From Hemerocallis citrina (taxonomy: Eukaryota > Streptophyta > Magnoliopsida > Asparagales > Asphodelaceae): 64,000 nt of DNA. The stretch is from positions 188,029,947 through 188,093,946 of the forward strand of contig CM030366.1 in assembly GCA_017893485.1 (NCBI GenBank), given 5' to 3'. Positions 55,027 to 64,000 of the stretch are shown in pieces; position 1 is the first letter of the stretch; every line of letters starts with the position of its first letter. Below the pieces are notes generated by a model, which was not told where the DNA came from, did no database searches, and was given only the letters and a program-made list of their open reading frames with translations. The translations under genes and the position numbers were made by a program.

Positions 55027-55460
55027 CGACACGATTGCTACTTTTACTCTTATTTATAATTAGAATTGAACTTTCCCTTGTTTAGAGCAAAGGTGAAGTG
55101 TAAGAACCTTGAGTTGTTCAGACTATGCTATGTAGAAATTAGTGGACCATGGTATTTTGTTTTATATGTAATATATTGGCATGAAATAAACCTTTTGGGT
55201 CACTTGTGGGAGACTAATCGAGCAATATTTAAGAAAAGAAATTATAGTATCGGAATATCAGTTTGGTTTTATGTCGGGGTGATTGATTATGAAAGCTATT
55301 ATCTATTAAGACGATTGGTGGAAAGCGTAGGAAGAAGAAAAAGAACTTCATGTTGTAACGCCTTGGCCCAAAAAATATACAACGACACGAGCACATTAGT
55401 AATATCCATCAAATAAATGTACAAATCGACTAAATCCAGTTAACTATTCTCATTAAATAA
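55027..55460. other. Unassigned DNA with a 116-codon frame
   Basis: The frame at 55066-55416 starts without a domain, is aromatic-rich and ends in AT-rich DNA; no homologue is recognised and it is probably chance. TGTAACGCCTTGGCCC at about 55355 resembles the start of a Tekay-type LTR, but no end or TSD was found. Confidence 0.35.
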
Positions 55461-55462
55461 AA

Positions 55463-56068
55463 CTAGTAATTTACACGTGCGATGCACGTTTTAATAATTT
55501 CAAGAAATAAAAATAAAAATTTTGACATAGGGAGAATTTGAACCGGAAATCTCTTTTATATTGATTATGTACGTGCGTTGCACATGTTGGTAGAATGACA
55601 AAATGACAAATGACACTAAGGTCTTCTCCCATTATAATATTATTATTACTAGTAATTTACACGTGCGATGCACGTTTTAATAATTTCAAAAAACAAAAAT
55701 AAAAACTTTGAACCGGAAACCTCCTTTATATTAGTTATGTATGTGCGTTGCACATGTTGGTAGAATGATAAAATAACAAATGACACTAAGCCCTTCTCCC
55801 ATTATAATATTAGAGATTAGAGATTAGAGAATAGAGATATATAGAGATTAGAGATGAGTGAAGAATAAACTAAAAAATAAAACTTTTACATGTGCGATGC
55901 ACGTTCTAATAATTTCAAAAAATAAAAATAAAAATAAAAATACTGACATAGGGAGGATTTGAACCGGAAACTTCCTTTATATTAGTTATGTACGTGTGTT
56001 GCACCTGTTGGTAGAATGACAAAATGAGAAATGACACTAAGGCCTTCTCCCATTATAAGATTAGAGAT
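55463..56068 (-). repeat. Three tandem Helitron-like short repeats
   Basis: Units at about 55463-55643, 55649-55816 and 55877-56068. On the minus strand each starts near TCTCTAATATTATAATGGG, contains GGTTCAAA-type text and ends with the hairpin ACGTGCATCGCACGT; units 1 and 2 then have GTAAATTACTAG. A hairpin 8-12 bases before CTAG, a TC start and insertion before T are Helitron features. No RepHel coding sequence. A second ACGTGCGTTGCAC-like hairpin is in the middle of each unit. Confidence 0.6.
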
Positions 56069-56228
56069 TATTATTAGAGATGTACAGTGGAAGTAATTAT
56101 ACATCAAATACCATTTCTACAAATAAGTCCATAAATAAAATACAACAGTCAAATACTTATACTCAATCCCCTCGAAACAATATGCAAAATCCTGCAAATT
56201 ATATATCTTCCGTCTCTACAAAAATTGT

Positions 56229-56925
56229 TAGAGCATCTCCAACTACACTAGCCATTTTAGCTCTATAGAATAGGCAAAATGAATAACAATTGGATATTTG
56301 GCTAGCAAAATAAGTCAATACTCCAACCATACTAGCTATTCTGGATAACCACAGATATTTTAAAGCCCAAAATAAAATAAAATAAAAATATAAAATCCAA
56401 GCCCAAAAAACCCCAAGTCCAAAATAAAAAACCCAAGCCCAAAAAAGAAAGAAATCTGCTTCTCGCTACCTAAAAACAGATCGCGAACTTGCATCGCGGC
56501 TATGAGTTCAGAGCAGTTCGCTATCGCGAGTTCATGATTTTTGATTTTTTTGAATTTTGAGTTCGCGATCATGAGCGTTCGAGATTTTTGATTTTTCTGA
56601 TCGTGAGTTCGGGATTCGCAAGCTTCTGATTTTTTTTTTCCTGATCGCGAGTTTGGGATTCGTTGTTTTTTTTTAAATTTTTGAGTTCGTGAGCTTCTGA
56701 TCGCGATTTTTTATTTTAATTTTTTGTATTTTTTCACAGGCGGAAAGCGCAGAAGGAAAGTTTGGCGAGCGATACAACTTCGCTATATTTGATGAGTCAA
56801 TCTGAGAAATCTATTTTGGTGAGTGCTTTGGCGCGTTCGGTTGGAGCAAAATTTTCTTCCAAAATCTGCTACTTATGCTAAAATTGAGAGATGACTAGTG
56901 TGGTTGGAGATGGACTTAGAAAATG
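56229..56925. repeat. Candidate DNA transposon with GAGCATCTCCAAC ends
   Basis: GAGCATCTCCAACTACACTA at 56231 and its approximate inverse (TAGTGTGGTTGGAGATGGAC) at 56898-56917 form about 28-bp TIRs; such ends are common in plant MULE/MITE repeats. The interior has degenerate repeats of GATCGCGAGTTC and TGATTTTT (56470-56720). No TSD was resolved. Confidence 0.5.
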
Positions 56926-57350
56926 GGTGTTTTAACACCATTCAAATAATTTATGGATTTTTGTTCTCCTTCATGAGTACATTAAACTCATATATTTACT
57001 TGCTCAAAATGGTTATGAGGTGAATGAGAAATTATCTTCCTAAGTAAGCTACTTGATGGGAGAAAGTGGTTTGAGAAACTTTAGTTCCACAACGAAAAAA
57101 TCTTGATAACGAAAAAGGCATAGATAATAACCACTTCCTTATCTTGATAAGAAAGCAAGCTAGAAGGCTCTCTCTCACTTGCGCAAGGGTGCAAATCTTG
57201 GACCGGGTTTACATACAGTTTGTGTATGCTTGCACGTCCTGCGGATACGAATGCCGGACTAACTTGAACATTACCTCGTGTGGGACTTCTTTTTGACTCA
57301 GTTTTCATTTTTCCACTCCAGCAGCCAAAATAAATGCTGCGAACTTTCTG
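56926..57350. other. Unassigned intergenic DNA
   Basis: No gene. The part at 57165-57300 (TTGCGCAAGGGTGCAAATC, CGGATACGAATGCCGGAC) looks like a recurrent plant repeat but could not be named. Confidence 0.4.
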
Positions 57351-57359
57351 TCCACCATA

Positions 57360-58224
57360 GAAAATTTTGCCGTACTACCCCACTTTTTGAAAATATTTAG
57401 CGCTCTGCCCCACTTCCCAAAACAATTAGCGATATGCCCTTGTTTAGGACACGTCAGCAAGAAACATTATAGGAAAAAACGGCATAGGTTATTTCGATGA
57501 TGTTCTTCCCAATAACGGCATCTGTTTGAAAAAAATTGTCATGCCGTTATTTGGAATAACGGTATAGGTTGTTTTGTTTTTCGAAAGCTTGTAGGTTCCA
57601 CTTAGAGAAAACACTGCAAGTATGAAAACCTTATAACATATCCCGTTATTTGAAATAACGGCATTCTCAATACTGATGCCGTTATTTGGAATAACGGCAT
57701 CAGTTATAAATTTTTTAATAAAAAAGTAACTTATTATTCATCCTCTCTGACGAATAAGTTTTTAAAAAAAATAAAAAATTATAACTGATGCCGTTATTTG
57801 GAATAACGGCATCAGTTATAATATTTTTTTTAAAAACTTTTTATTCATTCTCTCTGTTTCCAAACAACGGCAAGAGTTCATATTTATATATAACTCCAAT
57901 AACGGCATCAGTCATTCGAATGCCGTTATTCAGGATAACAGCATTATTTATAAGTTTTTTTCACACTTAGAACTTTTTAAAGTTAGAAGATATTCACACT
58001 TGTAAGAGAAATATACTGATGCCGTTATTCCAAATAACGGCATGAAAAAAAATGTAAAATAGATGCCGTTATTGGGAAGAATGACATCGAAATAACCTAT
58101 GTCGTTTTTCCCAATAAATTTTCTTGCTGACGTGTCCTAAACAAGGGCATATCGCTAATTGTTTTGGGAAGTGGGGCAGAGTGCTAAATATTTTCAAAAA
58201 GTGGGGCAGTACGGCAAAATTTTC
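57360..58224. mobile_element. MULE-like element A with a palindrome array
   Basis: 865 bp with about 100-bp TIRs (GAAAATTTTGCCGTACTACC...; inverse ends at 58224) and a perfect 9-bp TSD TCCACCATA (57351-57359 and 58225-58233), a Mutator-type signature. Between the TIRs are at least six copies of a hairpin: GATGCCGTTATT, 3-nt loop, AATAACGGCATC (57541, 57642, 57675, 57787, 58018, 58062). No transposase; frames across it are chance. Confidence 0.88.
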
Positions 58225-58597
58225 TCCACCATAAAGGTTTTTGAAAAATTTGCCGTACTACCCCACTTTTTGAAAATATTTAGCGCTCTGCCCCACTTCC
58301 GAAAACAATTAGCGATATGCCCTTGTTTAGGACACGTCAGCAAGAAACGTTATTGGAAAAAATGGCATAGGTTATTTCGATGCCGTTCTTCCCAATAACG
58401 GCATCTGTTTGGAAAAAAAATATCATGCCGTTATTTGGAATTACGGCATAGATTGTTTTGTTTTTCGACAACTTGTAATTTTCACTTAGAAAAAAAATTA
58501 CAAGTGTGAAAACTTTATAACAGATGCAGTTATTTCAAATAACGGCATTCTCTACTGATGCCGTTATTTGAAATAACGGCGTCAGTGCAACATCATA

Positions 58598-61490
58598 TGT
58601 CACGCCCCGCTTCCCACTATACAGAAATACAGGCACTCAACTGAGACCCAGCGAATGATATACATCATCCATAAGCTGTACAATTATAAGCTCAACAAGA
58701 TCTTTATAACACATTCACGCAGGCAATTATAATAATCACATGAGCTGAAAATAGAATAACCATTATTTGGATAATACATCAACATAGGGTCAAGATGTCC
58801 GGGAGTACAAGGTGCCAGAATTAAAATAATATGATAAGCAGTTCACTATAACAACTAGATAAAATAGCGACTGAAAGAAAACAACATGAAGTAGTAAGGA
58901 AGCAGCAACGATCATCTAGAGAGTCTGCTCGTCGGGTCCATCAGTACCTGTATAATTATTAACTCAAAGAAAAATAGAAAAGTTTCCGTTAGAGCAAGTT
59001 TCGGGCAGCAAGTAGCAACAAGCAGAAAAAGGGGTAATATAACAAGATGTAACATGGAAGAAACAAGAAGTAGAAGTACAAATACAATATGGAAGTAAGC
59101 AAAGAACATGGACAATATGATCATGTAAGTAATAACTGTAACTGGTGTATTCTAGACTTCAAGATATAAGCAATTGATAACCTAGGCGTAGTTAATCGAT
59201 AGCCATGTAATCAAGGATCGATAGTCATGTAATCAAGAGTCATGTAATCAAGAGTTATGTAACGAAGAGTCTTGTAATCAAGAATCATGCTTAGTGAAGA
59301 TCTCAAGTTTATCTGTTTTATTAACTTATCTAATGCACGCAATCCTGTGTCTCATACCACAAGTTCGGTGCATATCAATCATGTGACGTTTAGACTTAAG
59401 TAGTGAATTCTATAGGATTATGTACTCGGGTCTTCCAGTGATAGTATCAAGACATGTAATCATGAATCATGTAATCGAGAATTATCTAATCAAGAATTGT
59501 GTAACCAAGAATCAAGAATCAAGAATCACTATTTCGGGAAACACGGGCCCCCTTCCGAGTATACTCTCCTATATTGTCCATTATTAAGTCGTACCCTTAT
59601 AACCCCGGCTTGTTATTCTTTTATAATTAATTATGAACATGCAGTTGGTACGACTAGTGAAACAGTGTAATCAAATAGTTTTGTCAAGGAAAATATCAAG
59701 GGCAGTAATCATGGACATGAAACGTAAAACGAGTACATGTATCGAGAGTAGTTATTATAAATTATCAAGTGGTATAAAATGCATTCTATCAACCTATTAT
59801 ATCTATGCAAGTTATTATTACAAGAACAATAATACACTCAGTTCATTAAATATGAAAAGTAATGGGTTTATATGCAAAAACGTATAGATGAATTTTTAGA
59901 CAACTTGACATATCTGCATTCGAATCCACTTTCCCGTTGTTACAGAAAGGCAAATCCGATTCCGTCAGAGATTCTAGAAAGTAGACTCTCTTTCGGTTCC
60001 AACGCATATTCACACGATACATTCTAAAGACAGTAGCTATGCGTACAAATTCATTCTTTGCTGGTTTCGATGTTTCGCGCGCATTCTGGAAATTCGGAGT
60101 CACAATACTAAAACTGCGATATCTCACAATCTATACATCGAATTGAGAAACTGTAGGATATTTCGGATATCTAGACTCGAAGGGCTACAATTTTCATGTA
60201 GAAAGTTTTTCGATCCAGTGTCGGGAACATGGTCAAATTCTCAGTACGAGAGACCGGTTAGTGATCCCGTGCAGGTTTAAAAATTCACAATATGACAGTA
60301 CTAAAATCGCGATATCTCACAATCTATACATCCGATTGAGAAACCGTAAGATGTTCTCGATTCGGGACTCGATAGGCTACGATTTCCTTGTAGAAAATCT
60401 TCAATCCAGTATCGGGAACATGGTCGAATTCTTAGTGCAAGGTCAAGAAATTTTAGAGATAGTAAGGTTGAATATTTGATATTCAATAACACGATTCGAA
60501 ATGTGTTAACGGTTCACTCTTGAGTTGATATAGCATGGAACCAGTGACTAGAATGGAGTTTGACAATAAAATATGATGATAACTAGACTACTTGCCACGA
60601 GTCCAAGGAAAATGCTTGTACGAGAACAAAAATAGTGTACAAGGTACTTGCCTTATAACGTGACGATTTCGGTGGTAGTATTAACCACGAAAAGAAGTAG
60701 CGACGTCGGCAACGGACGGCGGCACAACGGCGGTAAGAATGGTGGCAAGACGGTAGCGAGCGAGCAATGGTAGCAACTGTGAGCGACGACAACAACAAGG
60801 TAGCGCGGCGTCGGGTTATTTTTCGGGGTTCACAGGGTCGTAGAAATGGAGTCGTCGGCTCGAAGGTGGATGGTAAAGTGGAGCTTGGGTGTTGCTTGAG
60901 CTCTCGGGTGTGAAGAAGGCAAAGGAAGAGAAGGAGAAGGGCTCTCGGGTGTGAAGAAGGCAAAGGAAGAGAAAAAGGGAATGAGGGTCTGTATGCTTGT
61001 GTGTGTGTGTATATATAAAAGGAAAGAAAGAAAGAAGTGAGAGGCACATCATGCATGTATGCATGCATGTGTATTATGTTGGTTGTAGAAAAATGAAAGA
61101 GGAGATAGTGACGGAAGAGAGGATTAGGAGTAGTAGGGTGGTGGAGGTGTAGAAAAATGCATCATAGGTTAGGAAAAAAATAAGAAGTTAGGCGTAGAAG
61201 GAGAAAATGAGGGGAAGAAATTTGGGGTATGCAGAAGTAAGAAGTAAGGAGGGAGAAAATGAAGCGTAGGGAGGAAGAAAATTGGATTAAGAATTAGGAT
61301 TAGGATTAGGATTAATCAGGATTAAAGTTTGTATTTAAACTCCGATCGAAAAATCACAAAATTATAGAATTGATCAGAAAAATATTCTGGCTTTAGATAA
61401 AGAGTTCAAAGAGAAAAATAAAATTGATCTGAAAATTGAAGTACAAAAATTTACGTAATAAAATACGTACAACTGGGAGAGGGAGTTACA
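58598..61490 (-). mobile_element. Solo LTR inside element B, TSD TCATA
   Basis: 2893 bp, TGTCACGCCCCG...GGGAGTTACA on the plus strand, TSD TCATA (58593-58597 and 61491-61495). A TATA-like TTTTATATATAC on the minus strand (61008-61019) and a TGTAACTCCC start suggest minus orientation. It contains a 16-bp repeat array (59201-59290, 59449-59530), a roughly 185-bp duplication (60109-60440) and a 42-bp duplication (60899-60980). The 161-codon minus frame at 60583-61068 is low-complexity. Confidence 0.88.
60109..60440. repeat. Tandem duplication of about 185 bp in the solo LTR
   Basis: Blocks CGATATCTCACAATCTATAC, GATTGAGAAAC, GGGAACATGGTC recur at 60116 and 60309 with about 80% identity by eye. 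Confidence 0.8.
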
Positions 61491-61495
61491 TCATA

Positions 61496-61712
61496 TGTTG
61501 ATGACCGCCACAACCTGTCATGCATGCATGTATTTATCATGAAGTTGATGACATGGATGTTGATCAAAGTGCATGGGGACAATATTCAACTCTCCATTAT
61601 GAAGTTGATGGCATGGATCTATTTATCATTGATGGCATGGATGTTGATCACGTGGCATGGATGTATTTGTCATGCAGGCAAAGCTACCTTTTTTTAGAAA
61701 TTTTTTATAACT
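61496..61712 (+). repeat. Short GTTGATGGCATGGAT repeats in element B
   Basis: The words GAAGTTGATG-CATGGAT and GATGTTGATCA-GTGCATGG recur about every 40-60 bp (61541-61670). The frame at 61520-61714 therefore repeats HEVDDMDVD-like peptides. It is absent from element A, so it is an insertion or captured sequence specific to B. No function is recognised. Confidence 0.5.
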
Positions 61713-62121
61713 GATGCCGTTATTTTAAATAACGGCATCAGTTATATATATATATATTTTCAAATTAACTTCATTTATATATAACTGATGTCGTTATCTC
61801 CAATAACGGCATCAGTCATTCTAATACCGTTATTCAGGATAACAGTATTATTTATAAGTTTTTTCGCACTTAGAATTTTTTAAAGTTAGAAGATTCACAC
61901 TTGTAAGAGAAATATACTGATGCCGTTATTCGAAATAACGGCATGAAAAAAAAAGTAAAATAGATGCCGTTATTGGAAATAACGGCACGCAAATAACCTA
62001 TGCCGTTATTTTCAATAACGTTTTTTGCTAACGTGTCCTAAACAAGGACATATCGTTAATTGTTTTGGGAAGTAGGGCAGAACGCTAAATATTTTCAAAA
62101 TCAAAATTTTCAAAGGTTTTT

Positions 62122-62850
62122 CCAGTTTTGGTTAAGCAATTTTTTTAGTGCATTCAACACAAAATGTGCAACTGAGATTGGTTTAAGAGAGTTGGTTGTT
62201 TACGGTCCGGATTACATAACTCAAACTCTAGTTATAGCGTGGTTACTCTATGTGCAAATGCATTGCTATTGTATAGAGTTGTTAGTCGAGCCGGATGAGA
62301 CGAGAACAAGCTTCCAGCTGTGCGGAACCAAACTTCGAGTTTTTTCAAGCCCTTTCACTTTCCTAAACTATCACTATAAACATATGGGTTTTTTCCACAT
62401 CATTCACTGATAAATGTGCTAATTTTATAGACCTAAAAAGGCAAAAACTACTATTTTGCATATTCTAACACAGCCACAAAAATGGTCAGTAAGGAACTCA
62501 ATTGCAACATCATAAAATTTTAATTTATTGACCCAAAATTAGAGAAATAATTGCAATTAGAAAAGTTTTATTCTCTCAAAATAATTTTTCTACCATAATA
62601 AAATAGTGACGTGAGTAATGTGCACAGCGTATAAAGTTTTGAAAAGTTCAGTAGCAATTAGATTTATTTTATTATTCCATGATTAGCTCATTAATATTGA
62701 CGAGTAAAGCACTTTTTATATCTTAATCATGTTTTTGGAATCATAATTTTAATTGGAATCTTAATTTTAATCATGTAACCATTGAAAACTTCACGGCATG
62801 ATAAAATCATAAGAATATTAAAGAATAAGGGTGGCATCTTACTACATATA
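62122..62850. other. Unassigned intergenic DNA
   Basis: AT-rich, no convincing ORF or transposon end. Confidence 0.5.
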
Positions 62851-62856
62851 TAACCC

Positions 62857-63545
62857 CATTCTTCCAAATGCATGATTCCCGCTATTTGAATTGTTCAATA
62901 TGCCATAAAATATGCGAAATGTTCAACATGATTTACCCAAGCATTAAGTGGTAGCCTTTATTCTATTGTTGAAAATCTATTTATTTTGCAACCTCACGAC
63001 AAATATGCAAAATATGTTCAAATTTAATGAATGTACATCATTATATGGCTTATTTTATGAAGATTAATTTGAACTGTGTACATCGTGAAGTTTGGTTGAG
63101 ATGACTCATTAATTTTTAACTTGCCATAGGAGGAAATTTTCTTTTATGTAGCCTCTTATCCTTAAAATAATATCATCAACCTTACTGCATTCAATAACCT
63201 CATTCTTCCAAATGCATGATCCACGCTATTTGAATTGTTTAATATGCCATAAAATATGCGAGAGGTTCAATATGATTTACCCATCCATTAAGTGGTAGCA
63301 TTAATTTGTTCTATTGCTGAAAATTCATTCATTTTGCAACATCATGACGAGTATGCGAAATATGTTCAAATTTAATGATTGTACATCAATATATGTTTTA
63401 TGTTATGAAAATCAATTTGAACTGTGCAGATCGTGAATTTTGGTTGAGGTGACTCACGAATTTTTAACATGCCATGAGAGGAAATTTTCTGTTATGCAAT
63501 ATAGGATCCCTCTTATCCTTATAATAATATATATCATCAATCTTT
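62857..63545. repeat. Tandem duplication, period 344 bp
   Basis: CATTCTTCCAAATGCATGAT at 62857 and 63201, followed in both copies by GCTATTTGAATTGTT, AATATGCCATAAAATATGCG, ATTAAGTGGTAGC, ATATGTTCAAATTTAATGA and GAGGAAATTTTCT. About 85% alike by eye. Confidence 0.88.
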
Positions 63546-64000
63546 AATATTGCTGGAAAATACCCGAGTATTATATGTAAGTGTATAAGTAGACATAGGT
63601 TCATCCCAATTTCTTTTTTTAGGACATATATCCATCCCAATTAGTAAGGGAATCTTCAATCCTCAATGGTACAACATTCCATAACAATAGATAATTATAT
63701 TACAGAATCCTCACGTACCTCTAGACTTTCATTATGACAGAGCCTGATGAGCATAATTGAGTCGAGCTCAATCCTAAATCGACCTAATTCTATTTGTGCT
63801 TGAACATGAGCGAAGCTCAAACAAGGTTTATTAACATAAATAAGTGATTCGCCTCACCATTCTAATATATAAAAAAAAACATAAATAAGTGATTATTGAA
63901 ATATATATTGTTCAAGCTTTCTCATTTATTTTATTTTATTTATTTTTGGTTATCATATTTGTTGGGCACTTGACTGTAGCAAACCGTCACTTCTCATTTA
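63546..64000. other. Unassigned intergenic DNA
   Basis: AT-rich sequence without gene or clear repeat up to the window end. Confidence 0.5.

Larger units (their letters stand above)
58243..62111. mobile_element. MULE-like element B (same family), split by a solo LTR
   Basis: The left TIR at 58243 matches that of element A; the right TIR (62020-62111) is the inverse, with its outer part shortened. Flanked by AAAGGTTTTT on both sides (58233-58242 and 62112-62121), a 10-bp TSD. Without the solo LTR it is about 970 bp. It has the same hairpin at 58379, 58425, 58522, 58557, 61713, 61787, 61919, 61963 and 62000. It sits directly beside element A, sharing base 58233 between the two TSDs. Confidence 0.82.

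Noticed and set aside
55066..55416. A 116-codon frame that could be a small host gene
   Set aside because: No recognisable domain, AT-rich context, no splice or promoter signals; kept only as unassigned DNA.
57541..58088. GATGCCGTTATT hairpins as rho-independent terminators or riboswitches
   Set aside because: The context is eukaryotic DNA-transposon sequence; no T-tract consistently follows and no gene is nearby.
60583..61068. A 161-codon minus-strand frame in the solo LTR
   Set aside because: Composed of Ser/Leu/Phe low-complexity and a GAAAGAAAG/GTGTGT microsatellite; it lies within an LTR bounded by TSD TCATA.

Overview
The window is plant nuclear DNA, almost certainly angiosperm heterochromatin. 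It contains no recognisable host gene, rRNA or tRNA gene, CRISPR array or bacterial feature. Nearly all of it can be assigned to transposable elements, many nested inside one another. Boundaries were set by direct reading: identical long terminal repeats (LTRs), target-site duplications (TSDs), primer-binding sites (PBS), polypurine tracts (PPT) and recognisable protein motifs. The species cannot be named from the sequence.

Layout. 1-6290: a heavily decayed Ty3/gypsy element of the Tat type (Gag, PR, RT, RNase H, a second archaeal-type RNase H, INT). 6291-6557: a probable copia LTR remnant. 6889-15075: a complete gag-only LTR element (TR-GAG type, TSD GTACC) whose pol is replaced by about 4 kb of tandem repeats; its Gag is close to that of the neighbouring Tat element. 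About 15081-47012: an L1-type LINE with ORF1/ORF2 fragments and a poly-A end, broken by four insertions. These are a miniature LTR element (TRIM, TSD GAGTT) that itself holds a 10.2-kb Tekay/Del chromovirus on the minus strand (Tekay-1, TSD CGGCA); a solo LTR (28329-31969); a hAT-type element (33335-33915, TSD GACAAGGA); and a second chromovirus on the plus strand (Tekay-2, 35789-46750, TSD GATCC).

47013-64000 is a mosaic of DNA transposons and solo LTRs. It holds a MULE-type MITE (47098-47629, TSD TATTTTCTT); a fold-back hAT-like element (50292-54422) split by a solo LTR (TSD TTGAG); a MITE with its empty site kept in a neighbouring duplicate; three Helitron-like repeats; and two adjacent MULE-like elements (57360-58224 and 58243-62111) packed with hairpins of one palindrome, the second split by a solo LTR (TSD TCATA). 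The last 1.9 kb contains a 344-bp tandem duplication.

How the parts relate. The gag-only element and the TRIM lack pol and would need enzymes in trans, from Tat-type and Tekay-type elements respectively. LTR divergence by eye (Tekay-1 about 0.6%, Tekay-2 about 1%, gag-only element about 2%, TRIM about 3%) agrees with the nesting order. The strongest candidates for something undescribed are: (1) pairs of the palindrome CAGTCGACTG spaced about 20 bp, shared by the LTRs of the TRIM and both Tekay elements; (2) a 91-101-bp apparent intron at the same gag/pol position in both Tekay elements; (3) an extra acidic/coiled-coil ORF upstream of gag in Tekay-2, inside a possible alternative leader intron; (4) the palindrome-array MULE family; (5) covarying hairpins in a solo LTR.
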